Assembly: GCA_963700735.1 (NCBI GenBank)
Contig: CAVOYR010000007.1
Span: 248,001 to 312,000, forward strand
Direction: 5' to 3'
Origin: Anderseniella sp963700735
GTDB lineage: Bacteria; Pseudomonadota; Alphaproteobacteria; Rhizobiales; Aestuariivirgaceae
Length of the DNA: 64,000 bases
Shown here in pieces: positions 52,364 to 61,163 of this stretch (its first letter is position 1; the number at the start of each line of letters is the position of its first letter). The notes below the pieces were generated by a model. It was given only the letters and a program-made list of their open reading frames with translations. It was not told where the DNA came from and searched no databases. Both the position numbers and the translations under genes were made by a program.

Positions 52364-52498
52364 ATGACGCTTTCAGTAATACTGTGGCGCAAAGGACACA
52401 GTGACACGCATGTGGCTGGCTACCTTGCGCAACACTGGCACGCCGGTTACATGGTTGCTGAAGCACTCATCTGGCTCGAAAGGCTTGGTCGCGCATGA
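52364..52498 (+). CDS. Small ORF (44 aa) coupled to YggT
   Basis: A frame from ATG 52364 to TGA 52498 reads MTLSVILWRKGHSDTHVAG and ends VAEALIWLERLGRA. Its stop overlaps the YggT start codon by ATGA, giving translational coupling. A loosely placed AAAGATA sits upstream. It might be a real small membrane-associated peptide or merely a leader that couples translation. No homolog is recognised. Confidence 0.45.
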   Translation: MTLSVILWRKGHSDTHVAGYLAQHWHAGYMVAEALIWLERLGRA

Positions 52499-52773
52499 AC
52501 CCGTTTGTCTGGCTGTTGCTCACCGTCATCAACATCTATGTCTGGATCATCATCATCATGGTGGTGATGAGCTGGCTGCTCGCGTTCAACGTCATCAACA
52601 AGTCGAACAATTTCGTCCGCCAGGTCAATTATGCGCTGTACCGGCTGACCGAGCCTCTGCTCGGACCGATCCGGCGCATCCTTCCGGACCTTGGCGGGCT
52701 GGACCTGTCGCCGATGGTCCTGCTGCTGGGGTTGTTGTTCCTGCAGCGGTTGGTCATCCAGTACCTCGCCTGA
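52495..52773 (+). CDS. YggT family membrane protein
   Basis: 92 aa. Two hydrophobic regions, VWLLLTVINIYVWIIIIMVV and SPMVLLLGLLFLQRLVIQYL, flank the conserved YRLTEPLLGPIRRILPDLGG loop that defines YggT proteins. They are short inner-membrane proteins found with cell-division, osmotic or coenzyme genes; their job is not firmly known. The gene precedes folD and ppa here, a common alphaproteobacterial neighbourhood, although the usual DUF167 gene between them is missing. The start codon is chosen from the family's typical N-terminus. Confidence 0.92.
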   Translation: MNPFVWLLLTVINIYVWIIIIMVVMSWLLAFNVINKSNNFVRQVNYALYRLTEPLLGPIRRILPDLGGLDLSPMVLLLGLLFLQRLVIQYLA

Positions 52774-52876
52774 CGTCGCGTTGCGGCAAGGATCTGACGC
52801 CATGGAAGTGGCACATCAAGCACGCTTCAATCAATCATTCGCCGGAAATCGTTTTACAGGGAGGCAGGGTTTCACC

Positions 52877-53761
52877 ATGTGCGCAGCAAAAGTCATCGAC
52901 GGCAAGAAGTTCGCAGAAGGTCTGCGCGAACGCATCGCCAGCGCGGTCGCAACACTCAAGGCTGAACATGGCCTGACGCCCGGGCTCGCCGTGGTGCTGG
53001 TCGGCGAAGACCCGGCCAGCCAGGTTTACGTGCGCAACAAGGCGAAGCAGACCGCCGAGGTCGGCATGAAGTCAGTCGAGCACAAGCTCGATGCAACCAC
53101 TTCCGAAGCCGAAGTGCTGGCCATGGTCGATCAGCTCAACAACGACGACACCATTCATGGCATCCTGGTGCAGTTGCCGCTGCCCTCGCATATCGACTCC
53201 ACCAAGGTGATCAACTCGATCAATCCGGACAAGGATGTCGACGGCTTCCACATCATCAACGCGGGCCGCCTCGCCACGGGCCAGGATTCGCTGGTGCCGT
53301 GCACCCCGGTGGGGTCGGTCATGCTGGCGAAGGACGAACTGGGCGACCTGTCCGGCCTCGAGGCCGTGGTCATCGGCCGTTCCAACATCGTCGGCAAACC
53401 GGTGGCACAGTTGCTGCTGCAGGAAAACTGCACTGTCACCATTGCACACAGCCGCACCAGGGATCTTCCGGGCGTGGTGCGCCGGGCAGACCTGGTGATC
53501 GCCGCCGTCGGCCGGGCCGAAATGGTCAAGGGCGACTGGATCAAGCCGGGCGCCTGCGTCATTGACGTTGGCATCAACCGCATCGAGCGCGATGGCAAGA
53601 ACCGCATCGTCGGCGACTGTGACTATGACAGCTGTGCAGAAGTGGCCGGATCAATCACGCCTGTTCCAGGCGGCGTGGGCCCGATGACGATCGCCTGCCT
53701 GCTGCACAATACCGTTCATGCAGCCTGCGCCATCAGGGGCATAGACGTGCCTCAGATGTAG
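52877..53761 (+). CDS. folD: Methylene-tetrahydrofolate dehydrogenase/cyclohydrolase
   Basis: 294 aa from ATG 52877 (GGGAGG upstream). VYVRNKAKQTAEVGM contains the conserved Tyr and Lys of the active site, GILVQLPLPSHID and PDKDVDGFH are the two substrate-site signatures, and VVIGRSNIVGKPVAQLL with PGGVGPMTIACLLHNT are the NADP and C-terminal signatures. The enzyme interconverts 5,10-methylene- and 10-formyl-THF in the cytosol. Length is standard and no defects are seen. It is convergent with ppa. Confidence 0.98.
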   Translation: MCAAKVIDGKKFAEGLRERIASAVATLKAEHGLTPGLAVVLVGEDPASQVYVRNKAKQTAEVGMKSVEHKLDATTSEAEVLAMVDQLNNDDTIHGILVQLPLPSHIDSTKVINSINPDKDVDGFHIINAGRLATGQDSLVPCTPVGSVMLAKDELGDLSGLEAVVIGRSNIVGKPVAQLLLQENCTVTIAHSRTRDLPGVVRRADLVIAAVGRAEMVKGDWIKPGACVIDVGINRIERDGKNRIVGDCDYDSCAEVAGSITPVPGGVGPMTIACLLHNTVHAACAIRGIDVPQM

Positions 53762-53776
53762 GCAGGCACGACTGAC

Positions 53777-53802
53777 GGGCCATGGGCGTCAGCCCTTGGC
53801 CC
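53777..53802. terminator. Hairpin between convergent folD and ppa
   Basis: GGGCCATGGGC, loop GTCA, GCCCTTGGCCC forms an 11-bp stem with one mismatch. It overlaps the last codons of ppa and lies 16 bp after folD. There is no T-tract, so it may aid termination only partly. Confidence 0.35.
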
Positions 53803-54316
53803 GCTCGATCGCTTCTACGATGAGCCGCTTGGCTTCGTCCGCATCGCCCCAGCCGTGGGTCTTGGCCCATTTGCCCACTTCAAGATCCTTGTAGTGCTCG
53901 AAGAAGTGCTCGATCTGGCGGACCTGGATCTCCGGCAGGTCGGTGAAGTTGTGGACCTTGTCGTAGCGCTGCGTAATCCGGCTGACCGGCACGCCGATGA
54001 TCTTCTCGTCGCCGCCGGCTTCGTCTTCCATCTTCATCACGCCAACCGGCCGCACGGCAATCACCGCACCCGGCACCAGCGAGCGCTGCGAGATCACCAG
54101 CAGGTCACACGGGTCGCCATCTTCCGACAGCGTATGAGGAATGAAGCCGTAGTTGCCCGGATAGCGCATCGACGTATACAGGAACCGGTCCACCACCATG
54201 GTCCCGGCCGCCTTGTCCATCTCGTACTTGATCGGCTCGCCGCCGATCGGCACTTCGATGATGACGTTCACAACGTCCGGTGGATTGTCGCCGATTGATA
54301 TTTCATCAATACGCAT
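53789..54316 (-). CDS. ppa: Inorganic pyrophosphatase
   Basis: 175 aa from ATG 54316; an upstream extension of the frame lacks family similarity. Family I motifs are clear: VVNVIIEVPIGGEPIKYEMD, YPGNYGFIPHTLSEDGDPCD with the Asp cluster that binds magnesium, and FEHYKDLEVGKW near the C-terminus. The enzyme is a cytosolic hexamer in relatives and splits pyrophosphate, driving biosynthesis. All catalytic residues are present. Confidence 0.97.
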   Translation of the reverse strand: MRIDEISIGDNPPDVVNVIIEVPIGGEPIKYEMDKAAGTMVVDRFLYTSMRYPGNYGFIPHTLSEDGDPCDLLVISQRSLVPGAVIAVRPVGVMKMEDEAGGDEKIIGVPVSRITQRYDKVHNFTDLPEIQVRQIEHFFEHYKDLEVGKWAKTHGWGDADEAKRLIVEAIERAKG

Positions 54317-54400
54317 GAATGTCCTCGTTTGATAATATGACCGAACCTTGCAGGACTGAACCTGCAACGTGGTGTTCTTGCAATCACGGGAACCGTTATC

Positions 54401-54994
54401 ATGAGATGGACTGTCTTGGCTGCATCAACTCTTGTCGCACTTGCCGGCACCGCATGGGCCGGCAGCAAGACGAGCGCTTAATCGAAGCTGGATTTCAAGA
54501 CCGGCTGCCAGACGCTGGAAGAATCCGAAGAAGGCAGCGGCATCTGGTTGCGATGTGAAGGGTTGGGATCAATCCCCGTGCACGTCGCCGAAGGCGATCT
54601 TCGCATGTCGGTGAAATTTGGCGGCACACAAGGCAATGCCCCAGGCACCTGGCAAAGCTTCGGCGCATTCAACTCCATCGGTGAGACCATTGAATGGCGC
54701 CTCGACGGCGGCACGCCGTTTGCCACGATTCTCCGCTGGACCCTCGACAACCCCGGCCCGGATGGCAGCGCTCCCAGCCCCGCAAGCCGCGGTCAGGTGC
54801 TGGTCATTTCCACCATCGATGACGGCACGGGCAAACCCAGTTGCATGGCAGGCCTGGTTGATGCCCGCGCCAACAGCAACGCCAATGAACTGGCAAGACA
54901 GGTCGCTGATACTGTCGCCGTATCGTTCACGTGCGGAACGGATACACCAGCGTTTCACGGCAAGAAGGGGTCGCTGGTATCATTGCCAAACTAG
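54401..54994 (+). pseudogene. Small exported protein interrupted by an in-frame TAA
   Basis: ATG 54401 begins a signal peptide, RWTVLAASTLVALAGTAWAG, then SKTSA and a TAA at 54479. The same frame then continues SKLDFKTGCQTLEESEEGSG to FTCGTDTPAFHGKKG at the end (54994). The continuation has cysteines and a beta-rich pattern expected of a secreted protein and no other start with a signal. So one nonsense base splits a ~197-codon gene after residue 26. It could be a mutation or a base error (TAC or TTA would restore it). Function unknown. Its TAG overlaps the convergent peptidase stop in a CTAG. Confidence 0.65.
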
Positions 54995-57054
54995 TTTGCA
55001 GGGGCGCTCAAGCCACGCTTGGCCAGCATGGCATCAGGCGTCGGCAGCCGGTTGCGAAATGCCTTGTAGGCGTCTTCCGGCGTCCTTGAATTGCCGCTGG
55101 CATAGACTGACTCCAGCAGCCGACTGGCCAATACAGGGTCGAATGGATCACCAGCCTCTTCAAACGCTGCGAATGCATCGGCATCAAGGACTTCAGACCA
55201 CATGTAGCTGTAGTACCCGGCGGCATACCCATCGCCGTAGAAGACGTGCGAGAAGTGCGGCGTGCGATGGCGCATGGTGATCGCACCCGGCATGCCGAGA
55301 TCTTTCAGCACCGCCGACTCAAACCCCAGCGGATCAGCCGCAGCCGTCTGCGCGTCACGGTGGACCCGCATGTCGACGAGGGCCGAGGACGTATACTCCA
55401 CCGCGTTGAACCCGGCATCGAACGTGCGTGCGGCCAGCACCTTGTCCAGCAGCGCCTGCGGCATCGGCTCACCGGTGTGCGCGTGGCGGGCATGCGCTGT
55501 CAGTATTTCCGGCACGGTGAGCCAGTGCTCGAACAACTGCGAAGGCAGCTCGACAAAATCCCGCGACACCGATGTCCCTGAAACAGACGGGTAGGTCACG
55601 TCCGACATCAGCCCATGCAGCGCATGGCCGAATTCGTGAAACAGCGTGCGGGCATCATCCAGCGACAACAGGGCAGCCTGGCCGGCGGACGGCTTGGCGA
55701 AGTTCATCACGTTGAACACCACCGGAAGCTGGCCGCCATTCAGTTTGTGCTGCTTGCGGAACAGGTTCATCCACGCGCCAGACCGTTTGGTCGCGCGGCC
55801 GAAATAATCACCGATGAACAGGCCCTTCAGGCTGCCATTGGCATTCAGGACCTCGAAAATCCGCGCTTCCGGGTGAGGCCCCTGCAGGTCGGTGCGTTCC
55901 TTGAAGCGCACCCCGAACAGCCGGTTGGCCACATCGAAGGCAGCGTCGATCATCCTGTCGAGCTGGAAATAGGGTTTCAGAACGGCTTCATCCAGGTCGA
56001 ACATCTGCTCGCGCAATTTCTCGGCGTAGTAACGCCAGTCCCACGGGCTTATCGCATCGTTGACGCCATCTTCCGCGGCAATCCGCTGCAACTGTGCCTG
56101 CGTACCTGCCGCACTGGCAACGGCCGCCGGCCATACCCGGCCGAGAAGTCCTTCAACCGCATCAACCGTTCCGGCCATGGTGCCGTCAAGTTTCAGGTCG
56201 GCATAGGTGTCATAGCCCAGCAGTGCCGCAGTTTCTGCCCGCAGGCTGAGGGTTTCGGCAACTACGGGGGCGTTCTGCTTGCCATCACTGAGCTCGCCCC
56301 GTGATGTCCAGGCCCTGAACACCTGCTCGCGCAGGTCGCGCCGGTCTGACAGGGTGAGGAACGGTTCTGCAATCGAGCGAGCCAGCGTGACGGCGTGAGG
56401 TGCATCCACATTCCGGTCGCTTGCGGCCTGCGCCATGGACGCAAGCAGGCTGTCGGGCAAGCCGGCCAGATCATCCGGCGATGACAGTGGGAGCACCCAG
56501 CTCGCCTCATCCGCCAGAACATTCTGACCGAATGTGGCGGCAAGGCTTGCAAGCCGCTGGTTGATGCCGGCCAGGCGAGCCTTGCCAGCCTCGTCCAGCA
56601 GCACACCTGCCTTGACGAAGGCCTTGTGATGCAGCTCCAGCACCCGGTCCTGCTCAGCCGTCAGGCCAAGCAAGGCCCGGTTACGATACAGTTCATCGAA
56701 GCGGGCGAACAAGGCAGCATTCATCGAGATTGTCGAATAGTGCTTTGCCAGCGCCGGGCCGATCTCGCGTTCCAGCTTCTGGATTGCCGGCGTACTGTCA
56801 GTGCCCGCACGATGCCAGAACAGCGCCGACACACGCCGGAGGCTGAGGCCTGACAGCTCGAACGCCTCGACCGTGTTGGCCATGTCTGGGGCAGCCGCGT
56901 TGCCCGCGATTGCATCAATCTCGGACTGATGCTCGCGCATCGCCATCTCGAAGGCCGCTGCAAAATCACTATCGGAAATGGCCGTGAATTCAGGCAAGCC
57001 GAACTCGCCTGTCCATTCAATAACGGCCGGATTAACGCTGGAATCAACCGGCAT
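54991..57054 (-). CDS. M3 family zinc oligopeptidase (Dcp/oligopeptidase A type)
   Basis: 687 aa from ATG 57054 (AAAGG upstream). The thermolysin-like zinc site is LFHEFGHALHGL with the third ligand Glu downstream in SRDFVELPSQLFEHW. The C-terminal region FYGDGYAAGYYSYMWSEVLD holds the Tyr/Gly residues that contact substrate in M3A peptidases. The N-terminal ~400 residues are the helical cap. Length fits peptidyl-dipeptidase Dcp or oligopeptidase A; these cytosolic enzymes degrade peptides left by ATP-dependent proteases or signal peptides. The two cannot be separated by eye. Confidence 0.93.
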   Translation of the reverse strand: MPVDSSVNPAVIEWTGEFGLPEFTAISDSDFAAAFEMAMREHQSEIDAIAGNAAAPDMANTVEAFELSGLSLRRVSALFWHRAGTDSTPAIQKLEREIGPALAKHYSTISMNAALFARFDELYRNRALLGLTAEQDRVLELHHKAFVKAGVLLDEAGKARLAGINQRLASLAATFGQNVLADEASWVLPLSSPDDLAGLPDSLLASMAQAASDRNVDAPHAVTLARSIAEPFLTLSDRRDLREQVFRAWTSRGELSDGKQNAPVVAETLSLRAETAALLGYDTYADLKLDGTMAGTVDAVEGLLGRVWPAAVASAAGTQAQLQRIAAEDGVNDAISPWDWRYYAEKLREQMFDLDEAVLKPYFQLDRMIDAAFDVANRLFGVRFKERTDLQGPHPEARIFEVLNANGSLKGLFIGDYFGRATKRSGAWMNLFRKQHKLNGGQLPVVFNVMNFAKPSAGQAALLSLDDARTLFHEFGHALHGLMSDVTYPSVSGTSVSRDFVELPSQLFEHWLTVPEILTAHARHAHTGEPMPQALLDKVLAARTFDAGFNAVEYTSSALVDMRVHRDAQTAAADPLGFESAVLKDLGMPGAITMRHRTPHFSHVFYGDGYAAGYYSYMWSEVLDADAFAAFEEAGDPFDPVLASRLLESVYASGNSRTPEDAYKAFRNRLPTPDAMLAKRGLSAPAN

Positions 57055-57074
57055 TCAACAACCTTTCCGGGTCA

Positions 57075-58904
57075 TCAGGCGCTGAGCGCATCGTCGTTGC
57101 GGCGGCGGTCTTCGCGCTTGCGCTCATGCGGATCGAGGATCGCCTTGCGCAGCCGGATCGACTGCGGCGTGACTTCAACCAGCTCGTCATCGGTGATGTA
57201 GGACAGTGCCCGTTCAAGCGTCAGCCGGATCGGCGGCGTCAGCAGGATGGAGTCATCCTTGCCCGATGCCCGGATGTTGGTCAGCTGCTTGGCCTTGAGC
57301 ACGTTGATTTCGAGGTCATTGCCACGGGTGTGTTCACCAACGATCATGCCGGCATAGACCTTTGCGCCCGGCTCGATGAACATCGGCCCACGATCCTCCA
57401 GTTTCCACAGGGCATACGCCACGGCATCGCCTTCACCGTTCGACAGCAGCACGCCCGTGTGCCGCGACGGAATGTTGCCGAGAAACGGCACATAGGCATG
57501 GAACAGCCGGTTCATGATGGCGGTACCACGGGTATCTGTCATGAGCTCACCCTGATAGCCGATCAGGCCACGCGTCGGTGCGTGGAACACCAGCCGCTGG
57601 CGGCCCGCGCCGGACGGGCGCATGTCCTTCAGTTCGGCGCGGCGCTCGGACAGCTTCTGCACCACCGCACCGGAAAACTCCTCGTCCACGTCGATGATGA
57701 CTTCTTCCAGCGGCTCAAGGCGCTGGCCGGTTTCCTCGTCGGTACGGATCACCACGCGCGGCCGGCCAACCGTCAGTTCAAAGCCTTCGCGGCGCATGGT
57801 CTCGATCAGGATCGACAACTGCAGTTCACCACGGCCTGCCACCTCGAACGCTTCGCCATCGAGGTCGACCACCTTCAGCGCCACGTTGCCTTCGGCTTCC
57901 TTCATCAGCCGGTCACGGATGACACGGCTTTGCACCTTGTCGCCTTCCTTGCCTGCAAGGGGACCGTCATTGATGCGGAACGTCATCGACAGTGTCGGCG
58001 GATCGATCGGCTGCGCCTTGATGGCCTGGGTAACTTCGACCGCGCACAGCGTATCGGCAACGGTGGCCTTGGTCAGCCCGGCAATGGCGACGATGTCGCC
58101 CGCAGACACTTCATCGACCGGCGTCCGTTCAAGGCCGCGGAATGCCAGTACCTTGGAGATGCGGCCGGTCTCGATCAGCTTGCCGTTGCGATCCATCGCC
58201 TTGATGGTCTGGTTCGGCTTCACCGAGCCCGAACTCACCCGGCCCGTCAGGATGCGGCCGAGGAAGTTGTTGGCTTCGATGGTCGTGGCGAGCATCCGGA
58301 ATGGACCTTCCTCGACGGTGGGTGCCGGCACGTGCTTCACGACGAGGTCGAACAGGGCCGACATGTCGACCTGTGGGCCATCAGGACGAAGCGACATCCA
58401 GCCCTGCTTGGCAGAACCGTACAGGATCGGGAAATCAAGCTGGTCGTTGTCGGCGTCCAGCGCGGCGAACAGGTCGAACACCTCGTTGATGACTTCCTCG
58501 TGCCGTTCTTCCGGCTTGTCGATCTTGTTTATCGCCACGATGGGCCGAAGGCCGATCTTCAGGGCCTTTTCGAGCACGAACTTGGTCTGGGGCATCGGCC
58601 CTTCTGCGGCGTCAACCAGCAGGATGGCACCATCGACCATGTTCAGGATGCGCTCCACTTCGCCGCCGAAGTCGGCGTGACCGGGCGTGTCCACGATATT
58701 GATCCGGCCATCGCGCCATTCGACCGAGGTGACCTTGGCGAGAATTGTGATGCCGCGCTCACGCTCCAGATCGTTGGAATCCATCGCCCGTTCAACTACG
58801 CGCTGGTTGTCGCGCACGCTGCCCGATTGCGCCAGGAGCCGGTCAATCAGGGTTGTCTTGCCGTGGTCGACGTGCGCGATGATGGCAATATTTCTCAAGG
58901 TCAT
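57075..58904 (-). CDS. typA: Ribosome-associated GTPase TypA/BipA
   Basis: 609 aa. G1 AHVDHGKTTL, switch-region ERGITILAK, G3 DTPGHADFGGEVERI and G4 NKIDKPEER are all intact. They are followed by EF-G-like domains and the TypA-specific C-terminus (NRLFHAYVPFLGNIPSRHTG, TNIRASGKDDSILL). It binds 70S ribosomes and supports assembly and stress adaptation. A long open frame exists on the opposite strand across the whole gene, but it only mirrors this coding pattern. Confidence 0.98.
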   Translation of the reverse strand: MTLRNIAIIAHVDHGKTTLIDRLLAQSGSVRDNQRVVERAMDSNDLERERGITILAKVTSVEWRDGRINIVDTPGHADFGGEVERILNMVDGAILLVDAAEGPMPQTKFVLEKALKIGLRPIVAINKIDKPEERHEEVINEVFDLFAALDADNDQLDFPILYGSAKQGWMSLRPDGPQVDMSALFDLVVKHVPAPTVEEGPFRMLATTIEANNFLGRILTGRVSSGSVKPNQTIKAMDRNGKLIETGRISKVLAFRGLERTPVDEVSAGDIVAIAGLTKATVADTLCAVEVTQAIKAQPIDPPTLSMTFRINDGPLAGKEGDKVQSRVIRDRLMKEAEGNVALKVVDLDGEAFEVAGRGELQLSILIETMRREGFELTVGRPRVVIRTDEETGQRLEPLEEVIIDVDEEFSGAVVQKLSERRAELKDMRPSGAGRQRLVFHAPTRGLIGYQGELMTDTRGTAIMNRLFHAYVPFLGNIPSRHTGVLLSNGEGDAVAYALWKLEDRGPMFIEPGAKVYAGMIVGEHTRGNDLEINVLKAKQLTNIRASGKDDSILLTPPIRLTLERALSYITDDELVEVTPQSIRLRKAILDPHERKREDRRRNDDALSA

Positions 58905-59031
58905 TGGTTTGAAGCTTTCAAAAACATTTCAAGGTTGCGCGGCGTGTAGCACGCTCGGGGCTGGCACGGAATGCGCATATTGAAGCGCATAGATAACAAC
59001 TGTTTCACGCTGGCACACGGGAGCCGCAGCC

Positions 59032-59523
59032 ATGTTCGAGAAATCACGCGCCTCAAACCTGACCAGCCAGACAACGCAGATCCCGGCAACCATCACCTTG
59101 TCATCGGGCGAAACGCTGAATGGTTCCATCATTGCCGCTGGCACCGGCCGCTTGACCGAAGTGCTCAACTCGCCATCCAGCTTCATCGAGATCATCAGCC
59201 ACACAGGCGATACTCGTCATATCAACAAGGCAGCCATCGTTAGCATCGACCCGCTCACCGTGGCAGCCGCAGACCAGTTGTCCCGCCGCAATGTGGACGC
59301 CGCGGCCTTCGATCCCTATGCGATACTGGGCGTGGGCTCGCAGGCAAGCCTGCCGGAACTGCATCAGGCCTATCTCAACCTTGCGCGCACCTACCATCCC
59401 GACCGCTACGCCCATGCCGGCCTGCCAGCCGAAGTAACCGGCTATATCGCCGCCATGGCCAAGCGCATCAACGCCGCCTGGGAAATCCTGTCCCGCAGCC
59501 AGGCAGCCGGTTCGGCCCAATAG
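59032..59523 (+). CDS. J-domain protein
   Basis: 163 aa. The N-terminal ~90 residues are a beta-rich segment of unknown type (PATITLSSGETLNGSIIAAG), whereas the C-terminal part is a DnaJ domain: DPYAILGVGSQASLPELHQA then ARTYHPDRYAHAGL with the HPD motif, and MAKRINAAWEIL. It would stimulate DnaK ATPase. The J-domain sits at the C-terminus rather than the usual N-terminus, making it a specialised co-chaperone. It is convergent with argG, 11 bp away, with a short GGCCC/GGGCC hairpin across the gap. Confidence 0.9.
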   Translation: MFEKSRASNLTSQTTQIPATITLSSGETLNGSIIAAGTGRLTEVLNSPSSFIEIISHTGDTRHINKAAIVSIDPLTVAAADQLSRRNVDAAAFDPYAILGVGSQASLPELHQAYLNLARTYHPDRYAHAGLPAEVTGYIAAMAKRINAAWEILSRSQAAGSAQ

Positions 59524-59534
59524 GGCCCTGACGT

Positions 59535-60758
59535 TCAGCGCTTGCGGTTGCGCGCAGCCAGCGTGCGAAGGCGCAGCGCGTTCAACCGGATGAAGCCGGC
59601 CGCGTCCTTCTGGTCATAGGCGCCATGGTCATCCTCGAAGGTGACAAGCGCTTCCGAGTACAGTGACTTGTCGCTCTGCCGGCCGGTTACCATGACATTG
59701 CCCTTGTAAAGCTTCAACCTGACCTTGCCCTCGACATGCTGCTGCGAATGATCGATCGCGGCCTGCAGCATCTCGCGCTCGGGCGAGAACCAGAAGCCGT
59801 TGTAGATCAGTTCGGCATAGCGCGGCATCAGGTCATCCTTGAGGTGCGCAGCGCCCCGGTCGAGCGTGATCGACTCCATGGCCCGGTGCGCGGCCAGCAG
59901 GATCGTCCCGCCCGGCGTTTCGTAGACGCCGCGTGACTTCATGCCTACGAAGCGGTTTTCCACCAGATCGATGCGGCCAATGCCATTGTCGCGGCCAAGG
60001 TCGTTGAGGGCTGCAAACAATGTCGCGGGGCTCATCGGCTTGCCGTTAAGCGCGACCGGATCACCCTTGGCAAATTCAATCTCGATCTCGGTTGCCTTGT
60101 CCGGCGCGTCCATCGGCGACACCGTGCGCATGTGGACATATTCAGGCGCCTCCACCCACGGATCTTCCAGCACCTTGCCCTCGGAAGACGAGTGCAACAT
60201 GTTGGCATCGACCGAGAACGGGGCTTCGCCATGCTTGTCCTTAGGCACCGGAATCTGGTTTTCCTCGGCGAACTTGATCAGGTCGGTCCGTGATTTGAAA
60301 GACCAGTCGCGCCAAGGTGCGATCACCTTGATATCCGGGTTCAGCGCATAGGCCGACAGCTCGAAACGAACCTGGTCGTTGCCCTTGCCGGTCGCACCAT
60401 GGGCAATGGCATCAGCCCCTGTCTCCCGGGCAATCTCGACCAGATGCTTCGAGATCAATGGCCGTGCAATAGAGGTACCCAGCAGGTAGACGCCCTCGTA
60501 CAGCGCGTTGGCGCGAAACATCGGGAAGACGAAGTCCGACATGAACTCTTCGCGCACGTCCTCGATGTAGATCTCCTTGATGCCCAGCATCTCGGCCTTG
60601 CGCCGCGCCGGTTCAAGCTCGTCGCCCTGGCCCAGGTCGGCGGTAAAGGTAACGACCTCCGCGCCCAGTTCGGTCTGCAGCCACTTGAGAATGATCGAGG
60701 TATCCAGCCCGCCGGAATACGCCAGCACAACCTTTTTGACCGAACCCTTGCCCGCCAT
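59535..60758 (-). CDS. argG: Argininosuccinate synthase
   Basis: 407 aa. The ATP-pyrophosphatase motif VLAYSGGLDTSIILKWL opens the protein, followed by the citrulline/aspartate-site signatures GATGKGNDQVRFE and AHGAT region, and EDPWVEAPEYVHMRT. It condenses citrulline with aspartate using ATP in arginine synthesis. Length and motifs match the short bacterial class. The gene stands alone, transcribed toward the J-domain gene. Confidence 0.98.
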   Translation of the reverse strand: MAGKGSVKKVVLAYSGGLDTSIILKWLQTELGAEVVTFTADLGQGDELEPARRKAEMLGIKEIYIEDVREEFMSDFVFPMFRANALYEGVYLLGTSIARPLISKHLVEIARETGADAIAHGATGKGNDQVRFELSAYALNPDIKVIAPWRDWSFKSRTDLIKFAEENQIPVPKDKHGEAPFSVDANMLHSSSEGKVLEDPWVEAPEYVHMRTVSPMDAPDKATEIEIEFAKGDPVALNGKPMSPATLFAALNDLGRDNGIGRIDLVENRFVGMKSRGVYETPGGTILLAAHRAMESITLDRGAAHLKDDLMPRYAELIYNGFWFSPEREMLQAAIDHSQQHVEGKVRLKLYKGNVMVTGRQSDKSLYSEALVTFEDDHGAYDQKDAAGFIRLNALRLRTLAARNRKR

Positions 60759-60869
60759 CTCGACATTCTCCTGTGCATCTTGCTGCTATCAGCGCTGTTC
60801 CGGCGCCCGCTGGCGCGAACCATTAGGCCACACGGCGCGGCGCTGCAAGCAGGCAGCCAAACAGCGTGG

Positions 60870-61055
60870 CTAGAAGTCGCTGATGATGCCGTCCTTCTCC
60901 CAGTCGCCAAAGCGGGTGGGTTCAGGCCCCTCGCGTCCGTTCAGTTCGGGGGGCAAGGGGTCCGGTTTCGATGTGCGTTTGCGGGCTTCCGCCTCTGCGA
61001 GCGCGCGGCGGGCTGCATCGCTCAGCGGTCGTGCCGGATTGCTTTCGCTGGTCAT
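60870..61055 (-). CDS. DUF1674 protein (SDHAF4-like)
   Basis: 61 aa from ATG 61055 with GAGG six bases upstream. The C-terminal motif LPPELNGREGPEPTRFGDWE followed by KDGIISDF is the DUF1674 signature shared with eukaryotic succinate dehydrogenase assembly factor 4, which helps mature the flavoprotein subunit. The N-terminal half is polar and Ala/Arg-rich. The gene is divergent from htpX, as often seen in Rhizobiales. A much longer open frame continues upstream but is antisense to htpX and is not used. Confidence 0.88.
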   Translation of the reverse strand: MTSESNPARPLSDAARRALAEAEARKRTSKPDPLPPELNGREGPEPTRFGDWEKDGIISDF

Positions 61056-61163
61056 TGCATGCCTCATTGAACTGCTTGCAGGTGATACGCATATAGTGTG
61101 CGCCTGGCTCGGCCTGCAAGGCAACCAGAGCCGGTTCGCGAGATCAATGGAGCCCGAAGCATC

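Noticed and set aside
57126..58949. A 607-codon open frame on the plus strand over typA
   Set aside because: It is fully antisense to an intact, conserved GTPase gene and its translation has no domain; it mirrors the high-GC codon pattern.
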